Below are positions 31,790-43,591 of a stretch of DNA of 64,000 nt, piece after piece; positions within the stretch are counted from its first letter, which is position 1; each line of letters begins with the position of its first letter. Source of the DNA: Macrothele yani. Lineage: Eukaryota; Arthropoda; Arachnida; Araneae; Macrothelidae. Where the stretch lies: NCBI GenBank assembly GCA_039090855.1, contig CM077001.1:120795922-120859921 (forward strand), read 5' to 3'. Position numbers and translations under genes: made by a program. The notes under the pieces are model-generated. The model was not told the origin of the DNA, made no database searches, and worked only from the letters and a program-made list of their open reading frames with translations.

Positions 31790-34700
31790 GGGATGTAAGG
31801 TCAGGTGATGCGTAACATCACAGCCTCTCCTTGACAAATGTCAACCCCGCCTTCTCGTGGTGCATCCTGTTCCTACTAAAGAGGCTCTGACGACCGCCAA
31901 TAGCGGTATAACTATACCATCGGGATTAGAGGAAATTCTATCCCACACTCACCAACCCGCTTGGCCAGCGTGGTGAGTTATGGCCAAACACCTCCAAAAT
32001 GACTCCACAACTTAAATCTTGGCCCTCAGTCTCCGGCAGCTGGAATGTACCTGGCCAAGGCAGCGGCCAGTGCGACATGAAGGCAGAGGGTGCTAAGAAT
32101 CCCCGGAGGACCGGACTAGGCTGCCATCTGATGCTGACCTTGGCAACGTACAATGGACGCTCCCTATCTTCTGATTCAAGGCTTCTTGAATTGGAAGAGG
32201 AACTACAAAGGATCAAGTGGGACATCGTGGGGCTAAGTGAGGTAAGGAGAAAAGGAGAAGATATCATCGAACTGAAAAGTGGACATCTCTTCTACTATCG
32301 TGGGACAGATACTGGCAGAACTAGTGGTGTTGGATTTATAATAAACAAGAAACTGAAGGATAAAGTTGTAGAAGTTGAAAGTTCCTCTGACAGAGCTGCA
32401 CGGCTTGTTATCCAACTCTCGAAAAGATACCAGGCTCAGATTATTCAAACTTATGCACCCACCACAAGTCATCCTGAAGAAGAAATTGAAGACTTTTATG
32501 AGGAAATTTGTCATCTAAATAATAAAGGTAAGCAGCACTTGAAAATAATTATGGGAGATTTCAATGCAAAAATAGGGCAACGGCAACAGAATGAAACTTC
32601 AGTAGGTAAATTCGGTCACGGCAACAGAAACCAGCGTGGAAATACTCTCGTTGAGTTTGCAGAGGCAGAAGGGTTTTTCATCTTGAACTCCTTCTTCACG
32701 AAAAAGCCACACAGGAAATGGACATGGAGACATCCAAATGGGACGACAAGTGAAATTGATTTTATTATGTGTAACAAAAAATTCGTCATAGAAGACTGCA
32801 GTGTGCTAAACAAGTTCAACACAGGTAGTGACCATAGATTGGTGAGATGTAAGATGCACCTCAACACTAAACTTGAACGTGGCAAGCTCATAAGACAAAC
32901 AAAATCTATTGACATAACCAACCTTAAAAAACACCATAATACCTTCAAGTTGGAACTGAAGAACAGGTTCTCTGCTTTAGAAGGCCTAACATCGGAAGAA
33001 GTGGACATCTCTGAAGTTAACAGAAAAGCAACCAAAGCTCTTATGGAAACAGCAACAAAATTAGCTGGGTCTAAGAACAAGTTGCATGTAAATAAATTAT
33101 CAGGAAAAACGAAAATGTTGATGCAAAAAAGAAGAAAGATGAGGACAACTAAAGAAGATGTGACTTCCAAAGTGGAATATATAGAGCTATGCAAGACAGT
33201 ACGAAAAAGTATCACTAAAGACGTAAGAAAATTCAAGTGTGAACTAGTGAGGAAAGCAATTGAAAACAACCAAAGCCTAAAGATAGCAAAGGGACATCTC
33301 AGTAAGGGAAGAAAACAGATTATGGCACTGAAAAAAGAAGATGGTTCTGTAACAAGAAATAGAAGCGAAATTTTGACAAGAGTGAAAGATTTCTACTCCA
33401 AATTATATGAAAGGGATGATACATGCACTCCAGACATCATGAAAGATACCAGTACCAGAGTTCCTCCAGTCCTTCCAGCAGAAGTTGCACATGCAATCAA
33501 GAACATGAAGCGGAGTAAAGCTCCAGGAGAAGATGGAATTACTGTAGACATCATACAAGAAGCAAGTGGAGAAATCGAAACAGTACTCGCCCAAATTTTC
33601 ACTCGATGCCTTAATGAAGGAAAGATTCCTGAGGATTGGAACACCGCTACAATGATCCTGCTACATAAGAAAGGTGACATTGAGGATCTCGGAAACTACA
33701 GACCTATCAGCCTCCTATCAGTAGTTTATAAAATCTTCACTAAAGTTCTTTCACACCGCTTGAAGGTAACACTGGACATGGCTCAACCGAGAGAACAAGC
33801 TGGATTCAGGAGTGGCTACAGCACAATAGATCATATCCATGTGCTGAGAGAACTAATTGAAAGAGCGAGGGAATATGAACTTCCATTGTGCATGGCTTTT
33901 ATCGATTATGAAAAAGCCTTTGATTCGGTGAAACAATCAGCAGTTACAATGGCTCTGAAAACCTGCGGTATTGAAGATGCGTACATTAATATTATTAATA
34001 ACATCTATGAAAATGCAAGTGCAAAGATTAGGCTGTTTGAAAATACAACACACATAAAAATTGGAAAGGGAGTGAGACAAGGTGACACCATATCTCCGAA
34101 GCTTTTAATGCCACATTGGAGGGTGTTTTTCAGTCACTGAGCTGGGAAAACAAGGGGATAAAGATTAATGGAGATTATCTAACCCACCTTCGTTTTGCAG
34201 ATGACGTAGTCATTTTTGCAACTAGCCCATCAGAGCTGCAGAGTATGATCCAGGAACTTGCTGACAAGAGTAAAGAAGTGGGATTAAAAATGAACTTTCA
34301 GAAGACAAAAGTGATGTTCAATGCTTTTAAAAGAAATGAAGATTTATCGATTGATGGAGAAAAGCTGGAGATTACAGACACGTACGTTTATCTTGGACGG
34401 CAGATATCAAGTGAGGGTCACATTGATGAAGAAATTAATCGGCGTACAAAACTTGCCTGGAGAGCTTTTGGAAGAAACAGCATAATTTTTAAGAGCAATA
34501 TGCCATTATGTCTTAAAAGAAAGGTGTTTGATCAATGCATCCTTCCAGTGCTTACGTATGGTGCAGAGACGTGGACCTTAACTAAAAGAGACATACAAAG
34601 GCTGCAGACAACTCAAAGCAGCATGGAGAGGTGCATACTTGCTGTAACCAGGAGAGATAAGAAGAGGAACTCGTGGATCCGAAAAATGACAAGAGTGGAA

Positions 34701-34975
34701 GACATCATGATCAGAGTTAAATCCCTGAAATGGCAATGGGCTGGACATACTGCCAGAAGGACAGATCATCGATGGACAGCCGAAATTTTAGATTGGATTC
34801 CAAGGGACAGGAAAAGACCCAGAAGAAGACCACATGGGAGATGGGTGGATGAAATTCGAAAGTATGCAGGGGTGACATGGAGGAGACTGGCACAAGACAG
34901 ACCGTTGTGGAGGAAACTTGGGGAGACATTCGTCCAGCAGTGGATTGATAATGGTTGACAATGATGATGATGATG
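31790..34975 (+). mobile_element. RTE-type LINE, copy 2 (best preserved)
   Basis: Full length from GGGATGTAAGGTCAGG to the tail TTGACAATGATGATGATG, about 3.2 kb. Both sides are TA-rich, so the target duplication cannot be delimited. A single frame break separates it from an intact coding region. Confidence 0.92.
31999..34958 (+). pseudogene. RTE endonuclease-reverse transcriptase, one frameshift
   Basis: Two frames, 31999-34140 (713 codons) and 34116-34958 (280 codons), together cover the whole protein of about 985 residues. Endonuclease: TYNGRS (about residue 49), GLSEVRRKGED, GDFNAK (about 186), SDHRLV (about 277). Reverse transcriptase: KAPGEDGI (about 510), YRPISLLS, AFIDYEKAFDSV (about 632, first catalytic Asp) and GVRQGDTISPK (about 690). 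The frame is lost where GCTCTTTAATGCC has become GCTTTTAATGCC (near 34105), two bases short of the other copies by alignment or one plus a substitution. The second frame holds LRFADDVVIFA (catalytic Asp pair) and the conserved tail ending WIDNG. It would use its own RNA as template. Confidence 0.93.
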
Positions 34976-34993
34976 ATATATGTATATATATAT

Positions 34994-35860
34994 ATTCTAT
35001 AAAGAAGATACCTAAGCAAAAAAATACATATATAATTTTGACTCACACCTAGTACAACATAGAAAAGGTTATGTATCTACCTGTGTGAGTAAAAGGAGAA
35101 AAGATAAAAAAATAAAATAAAACAACTGAATGTAGAAGGTGTCGAGAATACTGAGCCTTGGCTTTATCAAGGACCGGCAAAAACTCTGCATTTTCTCACT
35201 TCCACAAAGACCTAGTTGGAAATGGGTTTCTGCAAGGCCATAGATGCAAGTAACATTCCCACCTAAAATAGTTTAACAAATATATATATGTCATGTCCTC
35301 CGTAGAGTTGCATGACCTAGCACTAGTTAACAATTTCGCTTGCATCCATTAACCTTCCTGGCCCGACCCATGCTCTTCATCTGTTACTATTAAACAGAGA
35401 GAAGAAGATTAAAGAGAACTCAAGCTGTGAGAGTGACATAATAATTAGAAATGATTTTCAGCCATAACGAAATTCCAAGTTCGTTTGAGAGAGAATTTAA
35501 ACCTGAAAATCGATGCAAAAGAAATCCAAATTTTTAAATTGCAATTAAAAAAGGAAATATTAATTTTTAGCGAACAGATTTTTGAAAGAAAACTTGAGTC
35601 TAAAACCCCCTACTCTACAACTTATGACAGCACGAAAACGAGAATAAGTTAAAGATAATAATTAACTAAAGAAAACTTTGTGAAAGTTATATACCTTAAA
35701 CAGTTAGTTGCAATATGTACAAAGTATTTCAGCAGTGCTTTAAGTGCATAATTAATTAGTTATTAAGAACTTAACTACTTTGAAAAAACAGCGCATAGAC
35801 AGCGCATAGAAAAGGAACAAGCTTAGCCATCTTCTGTTCCTAGGTACCCCAAAAGACGCT
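34994..35860 (-). mobile_element. Penelope-like element, 5'-truncated copy
   Basis: Same sequence as the outer part of the element at 37864-41068, starting ATTCTATAAAGAAGATACC and ending abruptly after CAAAAGACGCT, where the flanking TA-rich sequence resumes. In the sense of the RT gene it lacks the 5' part, as expected from incomplete reverse transcription. No complete reading frame. Confidence 0.75.
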
Positions 35861-36086
35861 ATATATATTATAGGGCAATAAGCAGTTGCTCCTTGCTAAT
35901 TTCGTACTCCTAATTTAGGGTAACCGACAGATCCAGCACCCTTGGTCAAGGGTATCCACCTACACCTCTTCATGAACTGGAGGCTAGAACCAATTGACAG
36001 AGGCCAGCGCCTCAAACCACTTTACCACCGGTACGGGAATCAAGGTAGTATAAACATTTGATTAAGATAGGATTATGCTTGCATAC

Positions 36087-37210
36087 CAGTGGCGTATATT
36101 CGACGCTAAGCTAGGCTAGCTGCGAAGCCCAGAGAATGCACAAATGAAAGTTAATTAAATATACGCAAATAAAAGTCAATTATCAACGGTATTAAGATAT
36201 GCCGATGCTTTCGGTGCGAAAAAAACACACGAGCGGATCCGCTTCTTTCGATTAAGAGAATCAGTCTGGCGAGCGATGATCAACGTCATAACGTAGGTCT
36301 TCGAGAGACTTCGCTGTTCTGATGCGAACTGCGAAGAGCTTCAATACTATCTCCTGCTAGCGTTTCCATGACTACACGAATGAGCTACGGAGCTCGTGTG
36401 TGGCCATTGCTTTGGCCAAGGGTTCACTCCGAAAAAACGAAGACTTCGGACTACCTCAGTCCCTCCATGCTTCCAACGCGTGTTCCGGGAGAGTTGTTTC
36501 AGTTTGCGTGAAGTGTCAATGAATTAAAATCAGTGATATTATATCTTAAATTTGCGGCTTTGTTGGATTCGAACTGTTTTGATAAATTTTGTGAAAGCTT
36601 CCCTGAACATCTACTATCAGAGCTTAAAGAACTCTATGCTACAAATTTTGATACAGCTCGATTAAAAAATGAACTGAAGGTGTTTAATTCCTTTGATGAA
36701 TACAAAACAAATCAGTAAGAGACATTACTTGGTACATAAAGTTGAATAATTGGACATAGTGTTTATTGACGTTTACAAAAGCAGATCTAATATTAAACTG
36801 TTCATCAACAACTGCAACTGCCGAAAGAAGTTTTTCCGTATTAAAAGGAGTGAAGATATATCTTAGAGGCACACAAAGACATGCCCATTCGAGCAACTTG
36901 GCTGGTTTGTTAATAAAGAAAAACATTATTTTTAAATATGAAAAAGTACTCGAAAGGAACATTTTTGTGAAAACGTAACACTCAAGTTTACACAAAAGGA
37001 AAGAAGAATGGAGTTCATGTACAAATAAGTGTTCAAATCCTAATCCTCATAATGATTTGGTATCATGTTAGCAACAGCACGTACCTAAAATTTAGAAAAC
37101 AAATGTTACTTCTATTACTTAACAATTAAAAAATAAACTTCGCATTTTTTTAAAAACAGTACTGGGAGGGGGGGGGAGAGCCCAGGTCTCGGACCCAAGA
37201 TACGTCACTG
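36087..37210 (+). mobile_element. hAT element (family c) with transposase remnant
   Basis: Ends CAGTGGCGTATATTC and its near complement GATACGTCACTG, flanked by TTGCATAC (36079-36086) and TTGCGTAC (37211-37218), a 7 of 8 match. The 1124-bp length is too short for a complete hAT; most of the transposase has been deleted. Confidence 0.82.
36533..36978 (+). pseudogene. hAT transposase carboxy-terminal remnant
   Basis: Two open segments. The first (36533-36718) ends LKNELKVFNSFDEYKTNQ, similar to the region before the hAT dimerisation domain of ZMYM1-like transposases. The second (36766-36978) contains STTATAERSFSVLKGVKIYL, the diagnostic core of the hAT carboxy-terminal dimerisation domain, followed by a NLAGLLIKKN helix. 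Stops lie between them, and the zinc finger and the catalytic domain are not present. Confidence 0.82.
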
Positions 37211-37340
37211 TTGCGTACAGAACACAGATTTACCTAATTTTGTATACACGATCATCTGCAAAAAATCCTTGCCCAGCTTGTCTTACCGTCTAACCACAGA
37301 AACGTGGCCTAGCGCCGCAAAGCCTCTTCTTCATCACTGG

Positions 37341-37863
37341 ATATGAAACGCTTTACAAGAGAAGTGTGGGGGGGGGGGGGAATGCACACCTGTCGGTGAA
37401 AATGGGACTCGAACCCACACGGGCGGAGCCCTATGGGTCAACAGTCCATCACTTTAAACTTGAGACTACCGCGCCACGTATACCTTTCTACACAATATCT
37501 AGAATTTAGTAAGTTTATGCACTTGTTCTTGAAGAAATGCGTGAGAGGAGCTTCAGAAAACGTAGACTGCAAATTGCAGCTTGTTACTAGGACTCCCTCA
37601 CCCCCTCCTTCTTTTTTTTTTTTTTTTTTTTTTTTTCTGTACGTTAGTGACTAACTAAGAATCGAAGTGTACATGCTATTCAATGGCGTAGACAGAAATT
37701 TCTGAAGGAAGGGGGAAGTCCCATGGATTTAGCTCGTCGGTAAAAGCCACCCGGAAAAAATATTCTAAGTGGGAAAACGCGAAGAAATTTTAGTCAAAAA
37801 ATGGAAAAAACGTTACTGAGAAAAAAAAAGTTTTTTCGATATATATATATATATATATATATA
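37341..37863. repeat. tRNA-Ser repeat unit 3, last part
   Basis: Resumes with GATATGAAACGCTTTACAAG, the tRNA position, a long T-run (37613-37636), TAGTGACTAACTAAGAATCGA and the GAAAAAATATTC segment, and ends in the (TA)n tract at 37839-37863. Confidence 0.85.
37393..37474 (-). pseudogene. tRNA-Ser pseudogene
   Basis: Corresponds in position and length to the tRNA at 44755, but the D arm, acceptor stem and anticodon region are altered (the anticodon loop now reads CTGTTGA on the minus strand). The B-box side (GGTTCGAGTCC) is still recognisable. Not expected to be functional. Confidence 0.85.
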
Positions 37864-40800
37864 CTTAAGAGCAAAACTGAAGACTAAGGAAAAAATTTTA
37901 GAATTTAAAACGAAGGGTGCAAAATAACCTGAAAATCAAAACGCGCAACGCAGCAGTTTTGAAAATTCAGAATTCACATACTATAAAGATACCTAAGCAA
38001 AAAAATACATATATAATTTTGACTCACACCTAGTACAACATAGAAAAGGTTATGTATCTACCTGTGTGAGTAAAAGGAGAAAAGAAAAAAAATAAAATAA
38101 AACAACTGAATGTAGAAGGTGTCGAGAATACTGAGCCTTGGCTTTATCAAGGACCAGCAAAAACTCTGCATTTTCTCACTTCCACAAAGACCTAGTTGGA
38201 AATGGGTTTCTGCAAGGCCATAGATGCAAGTAACATTCCCACCTAAAATAGTTTAAAAAATATATATATAAGTCATGTCCTCCGTAGAGTAGCATGACCT
38301 AGCACTAGTTAACAATTTCGCTTGCATCCATTAACCTTCATGGCCCGACCCATGCTCTTCATCTGTTACTATTAAACAGAGAGAAGAAGATTAAAGAGAA
38401 CTCAAGCTGTGAGAGTGACATAATAAATAGAAATGATTTTCAGCTATAACGAAATTCCAAGTTCGTTTGAGAGAGAATTTAAACCTGAAAAACAAATTTT
38501 ACATTGCAATTAAAAAAGGAAATGTTAATTTATAACGAACAGATTTTTGAAAGAAAACTTGAGTCTAAAACCCCCTACTCTACAACTTATGACAGCACGA
38601 AAACGAGAATAAGTTAAAGATAATAATTAACTAAAGAAAACTTTGTGAAAGTTATATACCTTAAACAGTTAGTTGCAATATGTACAAAGTATTTCAGCAG
38701 TGCTTTAAGTGCATAATTAATTAGTTATTAAGAACTTAACTACTTTGAAAACAGCGCATAGACAGCGCATAGAAAAGGAACAAGCTTAGCCATCTTCTGT
38801 TCCTAGGTACCACAAAAGACGCTCAAAGTTACAAAGAAAAGTAAGAGTTAAAACCCGCATAAATGTTAACAGACAAACCAATGCTTAAAAGCTGAAAAGC
38901 TAAAAAACGACAGAGAAAAGGTACATGAAGTACAAACATTGAACTTATAAAACCTAGAACCCAAAAACAAGGAAGAGAGCTTACCTCTTGTGCTACAAAA
39001 ACTTTTCTCCTCACAAGAGGAGAACATGGCTGACCTCTTCCGCCACTCCCTAGACGCTGGGGGCAGTGAGGGTGGGGCTGATGGCCTCCTCATACAGCAA
39101 GAAACCAACGCGCGGAGATTTTAACCAGAGAAAAAAATATATAAACTTAAGACTGTGGATCTGTATGATCAGAATGAGCAGAATTAACTCTCCAGAATAC
39201 ATGAGAAATATTATAAAATACACGAGCAGTTTATTTAATAATCTTTGCATGTATTAAATCACCTTAGTGAGCTTCTATAGATTAATCAGAATCTTATTAA
39301 TTTTAATGTTGGTTTTACTATTTTTAGTATAGCTATCCTAGTGATGAATAACTAGTTTTCTTTTTTATTTGTTTTTATTTTCTTTTATAAACAGATTTTT
39401 AAGCTTTTTTTGTGATTTTGTTTATATTATTTAATTTTTTTGTTTTAATAGGACCGTCATATCCATAGCACTAAGGTTCCTTTAGGTAGTTAATAGGCAT
39501 CCTCTAGCCAACTTCCTTACGGCTTTGATTGGTCAGAATCATATTATTAACTGTGTAGAAAATTAAAGCAGATCTGCCAACCTTACTCTATTATTCAGAA
39601 TAATTTTTCTTAAAGTTCTTTTGATGAAAGAAGAAGGAATTTCGTTCTCTAGAAAACTTTCTAATAGTATATTAATGTGGTAATTGAAGTCCAAATTGTT
39701 GCTGCAAATTCTTGAAATTCTTAGGACCTGAGAAATTAGTACATTCTCAATTACTTTGGTTGAAATGTTATTATTCCAGTTTAGATATTTAATTACTTTG
39801 AAAGGAAAATTAACTCTTTTATCAAAGAGGCTAATAGATGGGTTACCTCTGTTGAGCTTAATGCTTAAGTCTAGGAACTCAAGTTCCTGATTACTGTGGT
39901 TGGTTTTACATAAGTTAAGAGAGCTAGGATAGATATTATCAAAATCACTCTCTATAACTTCGGAATTATTGATACACAGCAGATCATCAATATATCTAAA
40001 AGTGTAAAGGTAGTTATCTGAGCAGGTGGGGTGATTTTTAATGAATTTATATTCCTTAAAGAACAGGAATAGATTAGCGATATTCGTGGACGTTGATGTT
40101 CCCATTGGAATACCGTTCACTTGCTTATAGAGAGTATTATTATATAAGATATGGTTATTTTTTATGCAGCAATTGAGATAAGAGTTCCAAGTTCCTACAT
40201 CAACAAATTGGTTAAGTTTAAATTCTGCATACAGCTCTTTAAAGGTAGTGATTATATCTGATAGAGGCAGATTAGTATATAGGTTTTCAAAATCATAACT
40301 ATTAATATCTAGGGGACACACTTTGAGTATAGTAGAAATTACTTCTGCATTATTATTGATTATCCAAAAATCTCTGTACATCAAGTTAGAACAGTTTCTA
40401 ATGTGTTTCAAAACCTTCTTTAAGACATCTTCAAAAGCAAGATCTTTTCGTGCTGTCATAAGTTGTAGAGTAGGGGTTTTAGACTCAAGTTTTCTTTCAA
40501 AAATCTGTTCGTTATAAATTAACATTTCCTTTTTTAATTGCAATGTAAAATTTGTTTTTCAGGTTTAAATTCTCTCTCAAACGAACTTGGAATTTCGTTA
40601 TAGCTGAAAATCATTTCTATTTATTATGTCACTCTCACAGCTTGAGTTCTCTTTAATCTTCTTCTCTCTGTTTAATAGTAACAGATGAAGAGCATGGGTC
40701 GGGCCATGAAGGTTAATGGATGCAAGCGAAATTGTTAACTAGTGCTAGGTCATGCTACTCTACGGAGGACATGACTTATATATATATTTTTTAAACTATT

Positions 40801-41066
40801 TTAGGTGGGAATGTTACTTGCATCTATGGCCTTGCAGAAACCCATTTCCAACTAGGTCTTTGTGGAAGTGAGAAAATGCAGAGTTTTTGCTGGTCCTTGA
40901 TAAAGCCAAGGCTCAGTATTCTCGACACCTTCTACATTCAGTTGTTTTATTTTATTTTTTTTTCTTTTCTCCTTTTACTCACACAGGTAGATACATAACC
41001 TTTTCTATGTTGTACTAGGTGTGAGTCAAAATTATACATGTATTTTTTTGCTTAGGTATCTTTATA

Positions 41067-41068
<2 letters not shown>
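37864..41068 (-). mobile_element. Penelope-like retroelement with long inverted ends
   Basis: On the minus strand a reverse transcriptase gene (40543-39563) is framed by inverted copies of one sequence: 40445-41066 (5' of the gene) and 37979-38603 (3'). Arms are about 620 bp and nearly identical. Three 5'-truncated copies elsewhere (34994-35860, 41131-42785, 48898-50578) start at variable points but share the same 3' region, which identifies that side as the retrotransposition start. Inverted or direct terminal duplications are typical of Penelope-like elements. All copies border (TA)n tracts. DIRS-type elements also have inverted ends, but the RT motifs do not look like theirs. Confidence 0.65.
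39563..40543 (-). CDS. Reverse transcriptase of Penelope-like type (RT only)
   Basis: 326 codons. Motif A is SYDFENLYTNL with Asp84; motif B is QVNGIPMGTSTSTNIANLFL (141-160), in which the GxPMGT...NxANLF pattern is characteristic; motif C is FRYIDDLL with Asp186-Asp187, the metal-binding pair. Then come LEFLDLSIKL (about 226) and VLISQVLRISRIC. It ends at LADLL without a GIY-YIG nuclease, which many Penelope-like proteins carry. The first 33 codons lie in the inverted terminal repeat. Other copies show a longer start (MIFSYNEIPSSFERE) that is cut off here by a 17-base loss, so this copy may lack its proper amino end. Frame intact otherwise. Assignment to Penelope-like RTs is by motif only; it could belong to a related RT lineage. 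Confidence 0.7.
   Translation of the reverse strand: MQLKKEMLIYNEQIFERKLESKTPTLQLMTARKDLAFEDVLKKVLKHIRNCSNLMYRDFWIINNNAEVISTILKVCPLDINSYDFENLYTNLPLSDIITTFKELYAEFKLNQFVDVGTWNSYLNCCIKNNHILYNNTLYKQVNGIPMGTSTSTNIANLFLFFKEYKFIKNHPTCSDNYLYTFRYIDDLLCINNSEVIESDFDNIYPSSLNLCKTNHSNQELEFLDLSIKLNRGNPSISLFDKRVNFPFKVIKYLNWNNNISTKVIENVLISQVLRISRICSNNLDFNYHINILLESFLENEIPSSFIKRTLRKIILNNRVRLADLL

Positions 41069-41130
<62 letters not shown>
41069..41130. repeat. (TA)n microsatellite
   Basis: About 60 bp of TA between two Penelope-like copies. Confidence 0.95.
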
Positions 41131-41134
<4 letters not shown>

Positions 41135-42785
41135 TGAAGAGCAAAACTGAAGACTAAGGAAAAACTTTAGAATTTAAAACGAAAGTTGCAAAAAAAAAAA
41201 AAAAACCTGAAGATCAAAACGCGCAACGCAGCAGTTTTGAAAATTCAGAATTCACATTCTATTAAGAAGATACCTAAGCAAAAAAATACATATATAATTT
41301 TGACTCACACCAAGTACAACATAGAAAAGGTTATGTATCTACCTGTGTGAGTAAAAGGAGAAAAGATGAAAAAATAAAATAAAACAACTGAATGTAGAAG
41401 GTGTCGAGAATACTGAGCCTTGGCTTTATCAAGGACCAGCAAAAACTCTGCATTTTCTCACTTCCACAAAGACCTAGTTGGAAATGGGTTTCTGCAAGGC
41501 CATAGATGCAAGTAACATTCCCACCTAAAATTGTTTTAAAAAATATATATATGTCATGTCCTCCGCAGAGTTGTATGACCTAGCACTAGTTAACAATTTC
41601 GCTTGCATCCATGAACCTTCCTGGCCCGACCCATGCTCTTCATCTGTTACTATTAAACAGAGAGAAGAAGATTAAAGAGAACTCAAGCTGTGAGAGTGAC
41701 ATAATAATTAGAAATGATTTTCAGCTATAACGAAATGCCAAGTTCGTTTGAGAGAGAATTTAAACCTGAAAAACAATGCAAAAGAAATCCAAATTTTTTC
41801 AGTGCAATTAAAAAAGGAAATATTAATTTTTAAAAAACAGATTTTTGAAAGAAAACTTGAGTCTAAAACCCCCTACTCTACAACTTATGACAGCACGAAA
41901 ACGAGAATAAGTTAAAGACAATAATTAACTAAAGAAAACTTTGTGAAAGTTATATGACTTAAACAGTTAGTTGCAATATGTACAAAGTATTTCAGCAGTG
42001 CTTTAAGTGCATAATTAATTAGTTATTAAGTACTTAACTACTTTGAAAATACAGCGCAAAGAAAAGGAACAAGCTTAGCCATCTGCTGTTCCTAGGTTCC
42101 CCAAAAGACGCGCAAAGTTACAAAGAAAAGAAAGAGTTAAAACCCGCAAAAATGTTAACAGACAAGCCAGTGCCTAAAAGCTGAAAAGCAAAAAATCAAC
42201 AGAGAAAAAGTACATGAAGTACAAACATTGAACTTATAAAACCTAAAACCCAAATACAAGGAAGACAGCTTACCTCTTGTGCGACGAAACTTTCTCATCA
42301 CAAGAGTAAAACATGGCGGACCTCTTCCGCCACTCCCTAGTCGCTGGGGGGCAGTGTGGGTGGGGCTGATGGCCTCCTCATACAGAAAGAAACCAACTCG
42401 CGGAGATTTTAACCAGAGAAAAAAATATATAAACTTAAGACTGTGGATCTGTATGATCAGAAAGAGCAGAATTAACTCTCCAGAATACATGAGAAATATT
42501 ATAAAATACACGAGTAGTGTATTTAATAATCTTTGCATGTATTAAATCACCTTAGTGAGCTTCTATAGATTAATCAGAATCTTATTAATTTTAATGTTGG
42601 TTTTACTATTTTTAGTATAGCTATCCTAGTGATGCATAACTAGTTTTCTTTTTTTATTTGTTTTTATTTTCTTTTATAAACAGATTTTTAAGCTTTTTTT
42701 TGTGATTTTGTTTATATTATTTAATTTTTTGTTTTAATAGGACCTTCATATCCATAGCAGTAAGGTTCCTTTAGGTAGTTAATAG
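41131..42785 (-). mobile_element. Penelope-like element, 5'-truncated copy
   Basis: Runs from ACTGAAGAGCAAAACTGAAG to AGGTAGTTAATAGG, matching 37864-39498 of the neighbouring copy through its non-coding 3' region. It stops before the reverse transcriptase gene. The beginning of the RT frame contained in the terminal repeat is frameshifted. Confidence 0.8.
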
Positions 42786-43591
42786 GCTATATATATATAA
42801 TCATGTGATATGTATGTATATAATCATGTGACATGTATGATATATATGTATATAATCATGTGATATATATATATCACATGATTTAAAGAAAATCAGTAGT
42901 AAGCATACAAATGTAACATAATCACTGGACCAACTTAATGCAATTAAGTTGGTGAAATTAATATTACACCAACTTGATTTCTATCATAACCATTTCTTTG
43001 GGCTACAAAAAAACTATTTTTCCTCCGAGTCGCTCCGGAGAATTCTAACAACCCGAACTTTGATCCATGACTTGATCAAAAACATTTCACTATTTTCGGA
43101 AAGTACCCTTACGCCTTACGGACTTACCGTTAACTTTAAGAAGCGAGTTCTGACCACAACTCCCAGTCCTTGTCTACATTTCTACCTTGGGGAGCTTAAG
43201 TTTCGATCTTGAGTTCTTCATAATTTTAATTACGGTTATGTGTAGTTTATTTGTGAGTTACATGTAAGTTCCAGATGTATTATGTCATTTATGTTTTACT
43301 AACCGTTTCACGTAGGAAAGACAGAGTGGTTAGGAAGTTTCTGATACTAAATTAGTTTAAGACGTGTGTACTTTGGCTACGGAAAATTGAGCACTCTCAC
43401 GAAACATAAACCACAGGCCCGGGGCTCCGGACGTCTTTCCCTGATGAGTGATCTGATGCTCCGGTGTGCATTAACCTTAAAAAGTATGGATTTTTCTGAT
43501 TTCTATCTTTTTGCATTTAACTATTTTAATTCTCTTTTCAGGATTTTTAGGGTGTTATTTCGATAGTATTGTATTGGAAATGTAAATTACC
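42786..43591. other. Unassigned sequence with ATATAATCATGTGATAT repeats
   Basis: 42786-42890 has four imperfect repeats of TATATAATCATGTGAYATGTA ending in a palindrome (ATCACATGAT). At 42929-42953 ACCAACTTAAT and ATTAAGTTGGT form a hairpin. An 87-codon frame at 42949-43212 has no recognisable domain. I cannot say what this DNA is; it lies between a Penelope-like copy and an RTE fragment. Confidence 0.45.

Larger units (their letters stand above)
30844..37340. mobile_element. hAT-type element (family b), 6.5 kb with four nested insertions
   Basis: Starts CAGTGATGTAGTTTAAAA with GCCTTAGCGCTGAATTGATTAGG inside, matching the right end of the family-b element at 44940-46612. Ends GGCTTTGCGG-complement ... 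CTTCTTCATCACTG, matching that element's left end. Octamers GATATAAA (30836-30843) and GATATGAA (37341-37348) flank it. Inside lie a SINE, an RTE LINE, a truncated Penelope-like copy and a further hAT. Its own visible sequence (30900-31408, 31650-31780, 35861-36078, 37211-37340) has no transposase domain. Confidence 0.75.

Noticed and set aside
38985..39010. Splice donor (AGAG|GTAAGC, minus strand) joining a short exon at 39026 to the Penelope-like RT
   Set aside because: The donor matches the consensus and recurs at 49550, but it lies 3' of the RT gene and the only acceptor I saw upstream of the RT (after GATTTTCAG) gives the wrong phase.
39563..40543. Telomerase or group-II-intron reverse transcriptase
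   Set aside because: The NGIPMGT...ANLF motif B and the inverted-repeat setting fit Penelope-like RTs better; no telomerase RNA-binding domain or maturase region is present.
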